Shown: positions 42,701 through 49,454, numbered from the stretch's first letter. The stretch is DNA of 49,454 nucleotides from an uncultured Eubacteriales bacterium (GCA_902801165.1 CADCHI010000019.1:1-49454), one strand, 5' to 3'. The notes: generated from the letters alone by a model not told the origin. Program-made: numbers and translations.

Positions 42701-45700
42701 ATCCCTGTCGGCGGTCTTGTCGATCTCCTCGCCGTCCTTCTCCCGCGTATAGAAGAAGTGGTCCCTCTCGGAGCCGTTCACCGTCTCCCAGCCAACGAAG
42801 ACCAGGTGCTTGGCGTCGATGGTGGGCGCGGTCAGGTTGCCGATGCGCACCAGCGTCTCGCCGCCATCGCCCAGTACGATCACCTTGCGGGTCAGCAGCT
42901 GGTGGGTCAGCTCGCCATTCCTGGGCCCCAGGTGGAAGTTGAGGAAGTGGTATTTGTCGTAGATGGGCGCGACATACACGTGGGCGCATCCCGTGTCGTC
43001 CACGTTTTCCGCTTCCGTATAGGTTTCGCCGTTCAGCGTCCAGGTGACGACATAGCTGCCCGCCTCGCCGCTGAGTTGGACGCCCACCGGCTTTTCAAAG
43101 TCAAGCAGCTTCACCGGATCGGGCCAGTAGTATTCTATGGACGATCCATTGTCGCTCTTGAGATCCACGATCGCCCAGGCATAGAACATGTTCACGATGC
43201 TCCCGGACGCGTCGTCGGTGTTTTCAAATTTGTTGGGCGGATTGATGATCTTCTCCAGCGACTCGCCGTCCTTGACGATCTGGGTGGTCTGTTCTTCATT
43301 CGCCTTGTTGACGAATTTATAGGGTTTGTCGCTGTAATTGAGGCCGTCGCCGGACTGCGTAAGACCGCCGTCGATGAAGTGGAACTCCACCCGGGGCGTG
43401 ATGACCTCGCCGCCCTCGTGCTGCTCGATGACGTAAACCGAGAAGCCCTCCGTGCTGAACGCGATGGTCTCGCCCTCGATCGCCGTCTCCAGGACCTCCG
43501 TCTCGCTGCCGAAGTGCACAACGCCGGTCTCCGCCTCCGCGTCAACGGACTCGTTCAGCAGCTGGATGGAGACGTCCACCGCCGCCTCGGGGCTGTAGCG
43601 AACGCCTGTGGCCGGATTCTCCAGGCAGATGTCCAGCACCTTCGCAAAGCGCAGGCTCTCCTCGCTGGCCTCCAGTGCCTCGAGGGCCTGGTTCAGGTAG
43701 CGCTCGTACGCCAGGGTCGCCTCGCCGACCTCCCTCACCCGCAGCGCCGCGCCATCGGGAATGCGGGCGGTATTGTCGTAGGTGACGGTGACCTCATAGG
43801 CGCTGCCATCGGAAGCGACCAGGGTCGTTTTTACCAATTTGCGCTCGACGGTAAAGACCGCGGGCAGCTCGGCTGTGAACGCGACGGCGTCGCCGGTAAT
43901 AGTCTCGGGTACGATCGTCCCGGAGGTCAATCCGTCCTCCGACCAGCGGCGCACCTCGATGGCATAGCCGCCCTCGATCGCCTCCCGGATGGAGTCGCCG
44001 CGAACGTCGACCCGGAAAGGTTCGCCGGACTCCGGCACATACGCGCTGCCCTCCGCGTCCAGGATCGCGATGGACGCGCACATCAGCAGGTCCTCCCCGT
44101 TCACACCGGGAACCTCAGCCGCCTCAGCCCACGCCGAAGCGCCCACCGGCATCTCGCCGCTGAGCTCAATCGTCGCCCCACCCACTTCTACGGCCGGAAG
44201 TGCCGTCCGTTCGAGGATTTCGGCTTCGTCTACCTCGTCCGATTCTTCCCCTTCATCCAAAAGGGGTTCGTCTTCCCCGCTGGGATTCTCGTCCTCACCG
44301 GGGTTTTCGTTTCCGTCGGGATTCTCGCTATCGTCGGGGTTCTCGACCTCACTGGGGTTTTCGTTCCCGCCGGGATTCTCGCCAACGTCGGGGTTCTCGA
44401 CCTCACTGGGGTTTTCGTCCCCGCCGGGATTCTCGCCATCGTCGGGGTTCTCGACCTCTTCGATGCTCTCGTCCCCATCGGAATTTACTGTCTCGTCGGT
44501 ATTTTCATTATCGTCGGGATTTGCCGTTTCGCCGTCGCCGTTCAAGGAAGCATCGGTTTCCTCGGAATCGGCTGTGCCGTCTGTCGGCAAATCATTACCG
44601 ACTTCGGTCTCATTTTCGTTGTTGACGTTGTCATTGGCGTCCGCCATGCTGACTTCGGTTTGTTTTTGGCCGTCATTTGCGCCGGAATTTGTGTTCACAG
44701 CCCCGTCGCCGTAGCAGCCCGCGTCGTGCTCATGGGCTTCGATGCCGCAGGTGGGTTCAACGGAGGGCTGATAGCAGGCTTCCGTATGGGTGTGGCCCTC
44801 GTCGACGACGATGGTCTCCTCCGTCCAGCTGTCGGCGCTGCTCTCGAAAGCGGGCACCTCCCACTTGCCGCAGACAGCGACCTGCACGTCGTGGTCGTCC
44901 TTGCGCACCGTCGCAAAGCAGCTTGCCTTGTGGGTGTGCAGCTCCACATGCTCCAGTTTCAGCTGCTTGGCGGCCTTTTCGCTCATGTCTTCGCCGCAAA
45001 CCAGCTCCCGGACCCGGGTATAGCACGCGTCCGTATGGCTGTGCGCGCCATCGCCCTCCGCAATGCCGCAGGTGACGACGGTCTCCTTGGCATAGCAGGC
45101 CTCGCCGTGGGTGTGGGCGCCCTCGCCCTCGGATTTGCCGCAGGTCAGCTTCTTCGTGTGGGTATAGCAGGCCTCGCTGTGAGTGTGGGCGCCTTCGCCC
45201 TCGGCCTTGCCGCAGACGAGCTCCCGAACCTGGTCGTAGCAAGCCTCGCTATGGGTGTGGGCGCCTTCGCCCTCGGCCTTGCCACAGGTCAGCTCCCGAA
45301 CCTGCTCGTAACAGGCGTCGCTGTGAGTGTGGGCCCCTTCGCCCTCGGCCTTGCCGCAGGTCAGCACATTGCTGTAGCAGCCGTCCGAGTGCGCGTGGGC
45401 CTCGCCCTCCTCCTGGCCGCAGGTCAGGGTGCGGGTATAGCAACCGCTGCCGTGGACGTGGCCCGCGGACTCCTCCCGTCCACAGCTCAGCACGCTGCGC
45501 ACGGTGTAGCAGGCATCGCCATGGACGTGACCCGCCGATTCCTCGCGTCCGCAGCTCAACACGCTGCGCACGGCATAGCAGGCGTCACCATGGACGTGGC
45601 CGGCGCTCTCCGCCTTTCCACAGGTCAGCTCGTCTTCCTCTGTGTAGCATGCGGCGGTATGGACGTGGCCCTTATTCTCCTCGAGGCCGCAGATGAGCCG

Positions 45701-46234
45701 CGTCTCGACGGTCTTGCAGGCGTCCGTGTGCACATGCCCCGCGCTCTCTTCGAGTCCGCAGGTCAATTCGACGCGCTCAGCATAGCAGGTGTCGGTGTGC
45801 TTGTGGGGCTTGCGCTCCTCCAGGCCGCAGACCCGGCGGCCATCGGCGTCATAGCAGTAGCGGTTGTGGACGTGGGTATACTCTCCCTCCACAAAGCCGC
45901 AGACATAGTTTCCGTCGTCGTCCAGACAATCCTTCGTGTGCTTGTGCGGCGTGAAGTTGGCCGTGAATCGCCGGGCCGTCTCGGTGACGGGCTCCCGGGC
46001 ATCCTCACCGCAAACGAGGATCGGCGCGTAGCAGTCCTCCGTATGCGCGTGCTCTGCCTTTCCGCAGGTCGGAAGGCCTTCCGCCGCGAAGGCAAAGGTG
46101 TTCATCAGAAGGGCAACGGCCAGGCAGGCGCAAATCACCCGAAGGGTCTGCTTCGCGGAGAGGAAGGCATTGGTCCTGATGGCGGTGCCAGGCTGAGCCT
46201 GTCGCGTTTCATAAGCAGACTTTGGTCTGTTCAT
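36707..46234 (-). CDS. Giant pilus-associated adhesin with CGxxE-HxH-CY repeats, B-repeats and Cna-B/pilin domains
   Basis: 3175 aa. Signal sequence about 25-51 (TLRVICACLAVALLMNTFAFA). Residues about 57-511 hold 18 Cys/His repeats of the form CGxxE...HxHxxxCY. Residues about 512-673 are acidic and disordered, with an 18-residue ENPDDGENPGGD-type repeat. About 674-950 is a beta-rich region. About 950-2515 contains many InlB B-repeat/Flg_new units (FVGWE, FMGWYTN, LYALWK, FLGWYCEDG, VYAKWEPV), some Tyr-rich. About 2516-3134 has Cna-B/pilin-isopeptide domains (VTLKKVLEPDGEKFFKF, VTFTNKL, VTFTNTRK). It ends IPPPTG (3135-3140), helix, KKKKRK. GGGAGG 8 nt before the ATG. First gene of the locus; position matches the Cpa tip adhesin of streptococci. 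Confidence 0.88.
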   Translation of the reverse strand: MNRPKSAYETRQAQPGTAIRTNAFLSAKQTLRVICACLAVALLMNTFAFAAEGLPTCGKAEHAHTEDCYAPILVCGEDAREPVTETARRFTANFTPHKHTKDCLDDDGNYVCGFVEGEYTHVHNRYCYDADGRRVCGLEERKPHKHTDTCYAERVELTCGLEESAGHVHTDACKTVETRLICGLEENKGHVHTAACYTEEDELTCGKAESAGHVHGDACYAVRSVLSCGREESAGHVHGDACYTVRSVLSCGREESAGHVHGSGCYTRTLTCGQEEGEAHAHSDGCYSNVLTCGKAEGEGAHTHSDACYEQVRELTCGKAEGEGAHTHSEACYDQVRELVCGKAEGEGAHTHSEACYTHTKKLTCGKSEGEGAHTHGEACYAKETVVTCGIAEGDGAHSHTDACYTRVRELVCGEDMSEKAAKQLKLEHVELHTHKASCFATVRKDDHDVQVAVCGKWEVPAFESSADSWTEETIVVDEGHTHTEACYQPSVEPTCGIEAHEHDAGCYGDGAVNTNSGANDGQKQTEVSMADANDNVNNENETEVGNDLPTDGTADSEETDASLNGDGETANPDDNENTDETVNSDGDESIEEVENPDDGENPGGDENPSEVENPDVGENPGGNENPSEVENPDDSENPDGNENPGEDENPSGEDEPLLDEGEESDEVDEAEILERTALPAVEVGGATIELSGEMPVGASAWAEAAEVPGVNGEDLLMCASIAILDAEGSAYVPESGEPFRVDVRGDSIREAIEGGYAIEVRRWSEDGLTSGTIVPETITGDAVAFTAELPAVFTVERKLVKTTLVASDGSAYEVTVTYDNTARIPDGAALRVREVGEATLAYERYLNQALEALEASEESLRFAKVLDICLENPATGVRYSPEAAVDVSIQLLNESVDAEAETGVVHFGSETEVLETAIEGETIAFSTEGFSVYVIEQHEGGEVITPRVEFHFIDGGLTQSGDGLNYSDKPYKFVNKANEEQTTQIVKDGESLEKIINPPNKFENTDDASGSIVNMFYAWAIVDLKSDNGSSIEYYWPDPVKLLDFEKPVGVQLSGEAGSYVVTWTLNGETYTEAENVDDTGCAHVYVAPIYDKYHFLNFHLGPRNGELTHQLLTRKVIVLGDGGETLVRIGNLTAPTIDAKHLVFVGWETVNGSERDHFFYTREKDGEEIDKTADRDGNEHPNPEGRTGYYITATGNTDLYPVFAEAHWFYFSTGKGGNGATYVPAEYVLTCDDYPDKEGLSESYYLEKLPVSERTGFNFMGWYTNTHLDADGNLVDLDQAKKVADGTGQLVGDRVFTDANGRKTFEINDGKLYAYRAEDDDTLYALWKEVPDTEYTVIVWRQKVTDDKNALTPGEFEAWKAQQDSSLSDDALLALAREEGVYPLKTYDFEKVEVLKGRSGTTLDQLLEGAVKPYTQYTGYVAADDTDYTGFRYSYATMSAPALAGDKSTVVNVYYDRELHKLDFYGPVYNTTYIATNETVDGVTYYGNPGSGYVPLIRTAHTTTTVEHILSRYQNSTTPYNGDVYDANHNRVSNPVYGVTYYRKSGFWYYELYWNDRTVTTTTYTWSYIDADGVEQSYSGTRYKENYTQVSSNGLAFTIQDLYGKGIGYYFNQAPFTTVYSGYTWEDVGKVYYQYVLSSIDIMPPVDVSFKGEKREKVKEIRYYLEMLPEDSSSDVTVFNGKRFSLYKTVHHNYNFITFDEEYHPIEGFERDGTNYAVPAFGPDNRAPIGSDTVGVKNKNYLYYTRASFDLTFDVNYPSYAGITFGGIPQDNEGAVKDENRTEPVLYGASLLNYNYVNGNYYFAPIAPDNYTFEGWYEDETGTVPFNFNSTMPAANKVVYAKWEPVKFRVMIDPNGAVIDHINYNGETYGFRTDNSGYNPNEATYFNATYNETVGAYTLSRLYTEITEAEAQELGEDKVYYYINTQYDRNYDGDGLPTNLRNALYVKEGELRSYYNYYSGLLASEKASNPERYGNITVLGFENWKAHYVSGQKYRALRSGESYKFLGWYCEDGDSSGSNMPYNFEDKVKGPMLLRAHWRFDGGYTILYSPEYIMPDGTIINGEMEKWTDPAENDVITDEQVTYADQAKTKIYSQPTGITANGTATEDYVFRGWQLVYRSEAIGSAEPIEPGVYYDPSDDFVIQAKFADEQGIIHMQAVYELKSSAYKRPGVANLTLDANRQFYGDSASVTNEGELPEWEYAGSSYRDIDNDQILFGDIQSNAAVHLYRYATDLTEDVNGKTLVPAGTNFFRYEDNFLLLGFDDAAAEGDYIATYPADAVIAVQRTDRKTLYAVWEPMVYINFYNQTDVGDVTFGISAGEANTLYIVNEKHGVYDRVAVEDVSNIVVKQGETLRLAVPRASGKTITISGTNTLGAGYDLLWDITMDGQPHGTPNSGSQSNGKDFSFSTQLVVDPVGVDVTFSHQKRDRTLVLDDNYAGGSKSEVYFELEASHYSLPLTSTRFGYVFRGWATESSATSADYGTGTAQTSIDDLDAFFGEETVKTLYAVWEARMDANTVYVYKTVPAPGSQDKPFTFTVGFAGTYDYNNSRYNDDSFTEMGSFELKSGEYLVIESSKESQQSSRYAFVNAIVTVYDVDGNEDAGRSKTISWTSKYASAGTFQSDFSMYVRENDYSGEHYDTSVEILASTRPAGSNAEDDLKPNDNGREVNWLNTDPGGSIMFTNTRQTSDVTLKKVLEPDGEKFFKFSATIEDGDGNILPLNDIHISSRNESGYTFRDVPVGAKLTLREVLGDGDSSNYDTTVSLGEGTPEACDANNGYVLTVPEIDTTVTFTNKLRSQRIEFHKVDDAGNAVEAQFRLDGVDRILFAGGDTGTLFYSGEMFVGTYMLREDWVQPGYLGLNRPLRVEVKHDEVAVTATDAADADNIRSVVQNDDGTWVVTIVNHKTVNLIIAETFVDELLPARTFYYRVVIDGGAATYYAVAANSEKVISVPVGAKVEITQLMGVTLGEDTVETPLDTTLYDTTTVAVATDPEDVIEDGDQSEACFQIASMPNSAGTVTFTNTRKRVSVKLIKVGVHVQGAPEFSFTAQVKTPAGQAIDVQGVTDAEIKLRAGNECMLENIPIGATLVITEARNMEYRTEATSNAENGVYQNAERSYTIANIGEDVEVTFTNTFTIPPPTGVAARGLPYAILLAFGSMLIGLTLWKKKKRKGGGAI
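44285..44446. repeat. 54-bp tandem repeat in the adhesin linker
   Basis: Three 54-bp units (44285-44338, 44339-44392, 44393-44446) and a degenerate partial fourth. The last two differ at only about two bases. Each encodes an 18-residue acidic unit built from three ENPxxx hexapeptides. It is in frame, so copy-number change would alter stalk length without breaking the gene. Confidence 0.85.
44702..46068. repeat. Eighteen Cys/His repeats (CGxxE...HxHxxxCY) coding region
   Basis: Repeats of about 69-75 bp, most regular in units 5-15 (for example CGREESAGHVHGDACY, CGKAEGEGAHTHSEACY). Three units (2, 16, 17) have longer inserts between CG and HxH; unit 5 lacks the Tyr. The array supplies 36 Cys and at least 36 His. 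Neighbouring units are very similar at DNA level, suggesting recent expansion. Confidence 0.87.
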
Positions 46235-46376
46235 GTGCCATTCCTCCCTTCTCCTGTATTGTTATCGCAATAATGCGCCTTTGGTTTGAAGAATGCCGAC
46301 CCCTTCGCCGTTCGGCTTTGGTCTCGCATTGCGTTCAATGACCTTTGAGCCCATAACAGCCCATTAAATCAAGTTT

Positions 46377-46405
46377 ATTATACCAGCACACCTCTTTTTT
46401 GTCCA
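46377..46405 (-). promoter_or_regulatory. Promoter of the pilus locus
   Basis: Minus strand: -35 TGGACA (46405-46400), 17 nt, consensus -10 TATAAT (46382-46377), giving a leader of about 135 nt before the adhesin ATG. This is the main content of the 315-bp gap 46235-46549. Confidence 0.75.
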
Positions 46406-46549
46406 TAGGGTTACTCATGGCATAATGGTTTAGTTCTCATAAAAATACAATGTCTATGCTGAAAACCGTCCACGCAGCGCTGCCTTCCCCGCCCAATCGC
46501 ATAGGCACACGCAAAACGGGCCATACTCACTGCCGTGGAGGTTGGTTCA

Positions 46550-47323
46550 ATGGCTGGAAACAAGGTGGAAATCTGCGGTGTGGACACATCCGAACTGCCC
46601 ACGCTCACCCACGAGCGCATGCGGGAGCTGCTGGCTCGTGCTCACGATGGTGACGATGAGGCCCGCAGGGAGCTGATCCAGGGCAACTTGCGCCTGGTGC
46701 TCAGCGTCATTCAGCGCTTTCACAACCGCGGTGAGAACATGGACGACCTGTTCCAGGTGGGCTGTATCGGTCTCATGAAGGGGCTGGACAACTTCGACCT
46801 GAGCCTCGACGTTCGCCTGAGCACCTACTGCGTGCCGATGATCATCGGGGAAATCCGGCGCTACCTGCGCGACAACAACGCCATACGCGTCTCCCGTTCC
46901 ATGCGGGACACCGCCTACAAGGCGTTAAAGGCACGGGACGCCATCTCCTCCGCCACGGGCCGGGACGCCACCACGGCGCAGATCGCCAATGCCATGGACG
47001 TGCCCGAGGAGGATGTGGTGCAGGCACTGGAGGCCATACAGGACCCGGTCTCCCTGTTCGACCCGGTCTATCGCAGCGGCGGCGACACCATCTACGTGAT
47101 GGACCAGGTGCAGGATAAGCGGATCAGCGAGGACGACTGGGTGCGCCGCCTGTCCATCGACCAGGCGCTCGCCCGCCTGCAGCCCCGGGAGCAGAAGATC
47201 ATCCGGCAGCGCTACTTCCAGGGGCGGACGCAGATGGAGGTCGCCGAGGAGATCGGCATCTCCCAGGCCCAGGTCTCACGGCTGGAAAAGGCCGCGCTGC
47301 AATCGATGCGGAAGTACGTCTGA
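46550..47323 (+). CDS. sigG: RNA polymerase sporulation sigma factor sigma-G
   Basis: 257 aa from the ATG at 46550 (GGAGG 8 nt upstream; five upstream codons rejected). The N-terminal NKVEICGVDTSELPTLT is specific to sigma-G (anti-sigma contact region). Region 2: LVLSVIQRFHNRGENMDDLFQVGCIGLMK. Then STYCVPMIIGEIRRYLRDNN. Region 4 helix-turn-helix: TQMEVAEEIGISQAQVSRLEKAAL. It directs late forespore genes such as gpr. No sigE or spoIIGA gene is adjacent upstream, where a pilus locus lies instead. Confidence 0.96.
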   Translation: MAGNKVEICGVDTSELPTLTHERMRELLARAHDGDDEARRELIQGNLRLVLSVIQRFHNRGENMDDLFQVGCIGLMKGLDNFDLSLDVRLSTYCVPMIIGEIRRYLRDNNAIRVSRSMRDTAYKALKARDAISSATGRDATTAQIANAMDVPEEDVVQALEAIQDPVSLFDPVYRSGGDTIYVMDQVQDKRISEDDWVRRLSIDQALARLQPREQKIIRQRYFQGRTQMEVAEEIGISQAQVSRLEKAALQSMRKYV

Positions 47324-47370
47324 GGCTGCGTACACTCTGAATTGCACACATACGAGGATTTCCATTAGTA

Positions 47371-47403
47371 TTGCAGAAGATTCTTCGCTTCGCTCAGAAT
47401 GAC
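47371..47403. repeat. Short dispersed-type repeat (GATTCTTCGCTTCGCTCAGAATGAC)
   Basis: The stretch TTGCAGAAGATTCTTCGCTT...CAGAATGACC has a small ATTCT/AGAAT stem. I recall this sequence type as a common dispersed intergenic element in many bacterial genomes. The function is unknown. Confidence 0.5.
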
Positions 47404-47496
47404 CGGGGCACGGCACGAACGTTCAAACACTATCACAACGCTTCGCCGCCCCAAGACAGGCAATCAAACCTGTAATATTGATTTCACAAATATGAA

Positions 47497-47525
47497 GCAG
47501 GAGCACCCATATAGGATGCTCCTGC
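47497..47525. terminator. Hairpin in the convergent gap between sigG and the E1 gene
   Basis: Stem GCAGGAGCACCC/GGATGCTCCTGC (47497-47508 with 47514-47525, one mismatch), loop ATATA. Neither side has a good T-run, so terminator function is only likely by position. Confidence 0.5.
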
Positions 47526-47568
47526 AAAAATGTGGATTCTCAGGAATTGTTCCTTGGCAAACTCAAAT

Positions 47569-47596
47569 CCCAATTCTCAATTCCCAATTCTCAATT
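47569..47596. repeat. Two perfect 14-bp direct repeats just after the E1 stop
   Basis: CCCAATTCTCAATT occurs at 47569-47582 and 47583-47596, continued by partial copies. It is AT-rich against a GC-rich background and ends 4 nt from the stop codon of the E1 gene. Confidence 0.75.
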
Positions 47597-47600
47597 TTCC

Positions 47601-49454
47601 TTACACTCCCTTGCTCTCGTTGCGGAGCTTGGTCGCCAGGGTCTGGTCGGTGACGTTCTCGTAGCCGGGGATGGGCAGGATCTTGGCGTTGATGGCGTCG
47701 ATGATCCAGCTGGGCTGCGGGAAGAAGGCCTCCTCCAGCTCGTGGGCGGGGGTGATCCAGTTCTTGGAGGCCACCACGACCGGCGGGGCATCCAGGTAAT
47801 CGAAGGCCATCTCGGTCACCTGACGGGCGACCTCGGAGGCGAAGGAGCCGCGCTCGCAGGCGTCGGTGACGATCACCAGGCGGCCGGTCTTCTTCACGGA
47901 CTCGATCACGGTCTCATAGTCGAAGGGCACCAGCGTGCGGGCGTCGATGACCTCGGCCTCCAGGCCGTACTTGTCCTTCAGCTCGTCAGCGGCCTTGAGA
48001 GCACGGTACAGTACCGCGCCGAAGGTCAGGATGGTGATGTCCTTGCCGGGGCGCTTGATGTCGGCCTTGCCGAAGGGGATCTCGTAGTACTCCGCAGGGA
48101 CGCCGCCCTCGTGGAACTGCTCGCCCACGTCGTAGATGCGCTGGCTCTCGAAGAACACCACGGGGTCGGTGCCGGCCAAGGCGGTGGCCATCAGGCCCTT
48201 GGCGTCGTAGGGGCTCGCCGGGAAGGCGATCTTCAGGCCCGGGATGTGCGCCGTGAGGCTGGTCCAATCCTGGGAGTGCTGGGCGCCATACTTGCTGCCC
48301 ACGGACACGCGCAGGGTCACGGGCATCTGCAGCACGTCGGCGCTCATTGCCTGCCACTTGGCCATCTGGTTGAACACCTCGTCACCGGCGCAGCCCAGGA
48401 AGTCGCAGTACATCAGCTCAACCAGCGCGCGGCCGCCGGCCATGGCGTAGCCCACGGCGCTGCCGACGATGGCGGACTCGGAAATCGGGCTGTTGAACAG
48501 GCGGTGATACGGCAGGGCCTCGGTCAGTCCGCGATAGACCGCGAACGCGCCGCCCCAGTCGCGCACATCCTCGCCGTAGGACACCAGGGTGGGATCCTTG
48601 TAGAAGCGGTCGATGATCGCCTCGAACAGGCCGTCACGCAGCTGGTAGACCTTGTTCTTGGAGACGGGCTTGCCGTCCTTGTCGATGCCCCAGCGTTCCT
48701 TCTTGGCGATGGCCTGCACGCGGGGATTCTCCTCCATGGGCATGTTGACGTCGGGCTTCTGGCCGGGAGCGCCGTAGGACTCCACGTGGCCGTTGGTGAA
48801 CATCAGGTCGGCGATCTCGTCGGGATGGGCCACCAGGTCCATGCGCGGGGAGATCTTCTCGTCGATGGCCAGCTTGAAGTTGCGCAGGTTGGTCGCCTTG
48901 ACCTTCTCCACGATGGCGTCGCACTCTTCCTCGGTGGCCACGCCGGCCTCGATCAGCTGCTTGCGGTACTCGATGATCGGGTCCTGGGCCTGCCAGGCTT
49001 CGATCTCTTCCTTGGTGCGGTAGGAGGAGCTGTCCGACGGGCTGTGGCCGGCGAAGCGGTAGGTCACGACGTCCAGCAGCGCGGGGCCCTTGCCCTCCAG
49101 CAGCGCCTTCTTCTTGCGGCCATAGGCCTCGATGACGGCCAGCGGGTTGAAGCCGTCCACGCGCTCGGCCAGCATCTGGTTGGGGTTGAAGCCGGCGCCC
49201 ATGCGCGCGGGCATGTCGTAGCCCATGGTCTCGCCCACAGTCTGGCCGCCCATGCCGTACTGGTTGTTCACGATGTTGAACATCACCGGCAGGCCGCCCT
49301 TCATGTCGTCCTGCCACAGCTGGGTCAGCTGGCCCATGCCAGCCATGTTCATGGCCTCGAGGACGGGGCCGCGGCCCAGGGAGCCGTCGCCGATGTTGGC
49401 GATGACGATGCCGGGCTTGCGGTTCACGCGCTTGTACAGCGCAGCGCCCATGGC
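47601..49454 (-). CDS. Fused alpha/beta E1 component of a 2-oxoacid (pyruvate/acetoin/branched-chain) dehydrogenase, 5' end outside window
   Basis: At least 617 codons; the frame continues beyond the window edge. The alpha part has the end of the thiamine-diphosphate motif (IGDGSLGRGP ... NIVNNQYGMGG), the FAGHSPSDSSSYR loop and the ...EEIEAWQAQDPI segment. The beta part starts near residue 265 (KVYQLRDGLFEAI) with SYGEDVRDWGGAF, NSPISESAIVGSAVGYAMAG, GAQHSQDWTSL and the C-terminal transketolase domain (DARTLVPFD, VTDACERGSFASEVA). Alpha and beta are normally separate genes; here they share one frame. Which oxoacid is used cannot be decided. E2/E3 partners are not visible. Confidence 0.9.
   Translation of the reverse strand, partial: AMGAALYKRVNRKPGIVIANIGDGSLGRGPVLEAMNMAGMGQLTQLWQDDMKGGLPVMFNIVNNQYGMGGQTVGETMGYDMPARMGAGFNPNQMLAERVDGFNPLAVIEAYGRKKKALLEGKGPALLDVVTYRFAGHSPSDSSSYRTKEEIEAWQAQDPIIEYRKQLIEAGVATEEECDAIVEKVKATNLRNFKLAIDEKISPRMDLVAHPDEIADLMFTNGHVESYGAPGQKPDVNMPMEENPRVQAIAKKERWGIDKDGKPVSKNKVYQLRDGLFEAIIDRFYKDPTLVSYGEDVRDWGGAFAVYRGLTEALPYHRLFNSPISESAIVGSAVGYAMAGGRALVELMYCDFLGCAGDEVFNQMAKWQAMSADVLQMPVTLRVSVGSKYGAQHSQDWTSLTAHIPGLKIAFPASPYDAKGLMATALAGTDPVVFFESQRIYDVGEQFHEGGVPAEYYEIPFGKADIKRPGKDITILTFGAVLYRALKAADELKDKYGLEAEVIDARTLVPFDYETVIESVKKTGRLVIVTDACERGSFASEVARQVTEMAFDYLDAPPVVVASKNWITPAHELEEAFFPQPSWIIDAINAKILPIPGYENVTDQTLATKLRNESKGV

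Noticed and set aside
44702-46068. CRISPR-like regular repeats
   Set aside because: Spacing and similarity are those of a protein repeat, the frame is kept throughout, and there are no unique spacers or cas genes.
42428-46273. Plus-strand open frame of 1281 codons opposite the adhesin
   Set aside because: Shadow of the repetitive, codon-biased adhesin; the minus-strand frame has signal peptide, repeats, sorting signal and ribosome site.
46420-46446. Possible sigma-F/sigma-G promoter before sigG (GCATA ... CATAAAA)
   Set aside because: The -35-like GCATA is good, but the -10-like element is at 13 nt rather than 15-18 and imperfect; not enough to annotate.

Overview
The window looks like chromosome of a GC-rich, endospore-forming, anaerobic member of the Clostridia (Bacillota), probably an uncultivated gut-type lineage with acetogenic (Wood-Ljungdahl) metabolism. 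Endospore formation is supported by sigG, gpr, a GerM-domain protein and a DacF-type carboxypeptidase. The Gram-positive surface is supported by sortase substrates, a class B sortase and a VanW protein. Acetogenesis is supported by acsE, acsC, acsD, a CooC-type ATPase, metF and a CooT-type nickel protein. I see no phage, insertion sequence, CRISPR array or rRNA.

Layout. (1) 1-6210, minus strand: methyl-branch and corrinoid part of a Wood-Ljungdahl operon (acsE, acsC, acsD, cooC, metF, a small acidic protein, cooT, a very His-rich protein). Divergent from it is a CsoR/RcnR-family repressor (6471-6863) whose own N-terminus is His-rich and shares a motif with the His-rich protein; this looks like a nickel supply and sensing module for CO dehydrogenase. 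acsE is frame-shifted by a perfect 53-bp tandem duplication. (2) 6864-15930: duplicated terminators around a branched inverted-repeat element, a two-domain mutarotase-like protein, a YfcE-type phosphoesterase, an RNase PH/RdgB fusion with an internal deletion, a GerM protein divergent from rqcH (the two promoters share one -35 palindrome), a DUF1836 regulator, dacF, and a WG-repeat protein that overlaps dacF tail to tail. (3) 16013-16480: four-gene tRNA operon (Arg-TCT, His-GTG, Gln-TTG, Lys-TTT). (4) 16553-29488: secreted protein, TrhA/hemolysin III family protein, birA-bioY biotin unit with a BirA-box-like operator, queH, lipid kinase, phosphoesterase, zinc-ribbon protein, two tandem family-4 uracil-DNA glycosylases (one without Fe-S cysteines), VanW protein, rarA, rpsT and gpr. 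(5) 29923-31479: DUF1846 protein. (6) 31605-46234, minus strand: a sortase-assembled pilus locus in the order giant tip adhesin (3175 aa), AT-rich backbone pilin, SipA-like signal peptidase homologue, class B sortase, second pilin. (7) 46550-49454: sigG and the 3' part of a fused alpha/beta 2-oxoacid dehydrogenase E1.

The two most interesting systems are the nickel module of region 1 and the pilus locus of region 6. In the pilus locus the signal-peptidase homologue carries Asp and Gly where the catalytic Ser and Lys should be, as in streptococcal SipA. The adhesin carries 18 Cys/His repeats of the form CGxxE...HxHxxxCY. Two gene-breaking indels (acsE, rph) could be real or assembly errors. 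Gene starts were moved to codons with proper Shine-Dalgarno spacing where the longest frame was implausible; several are TTG or GTG.
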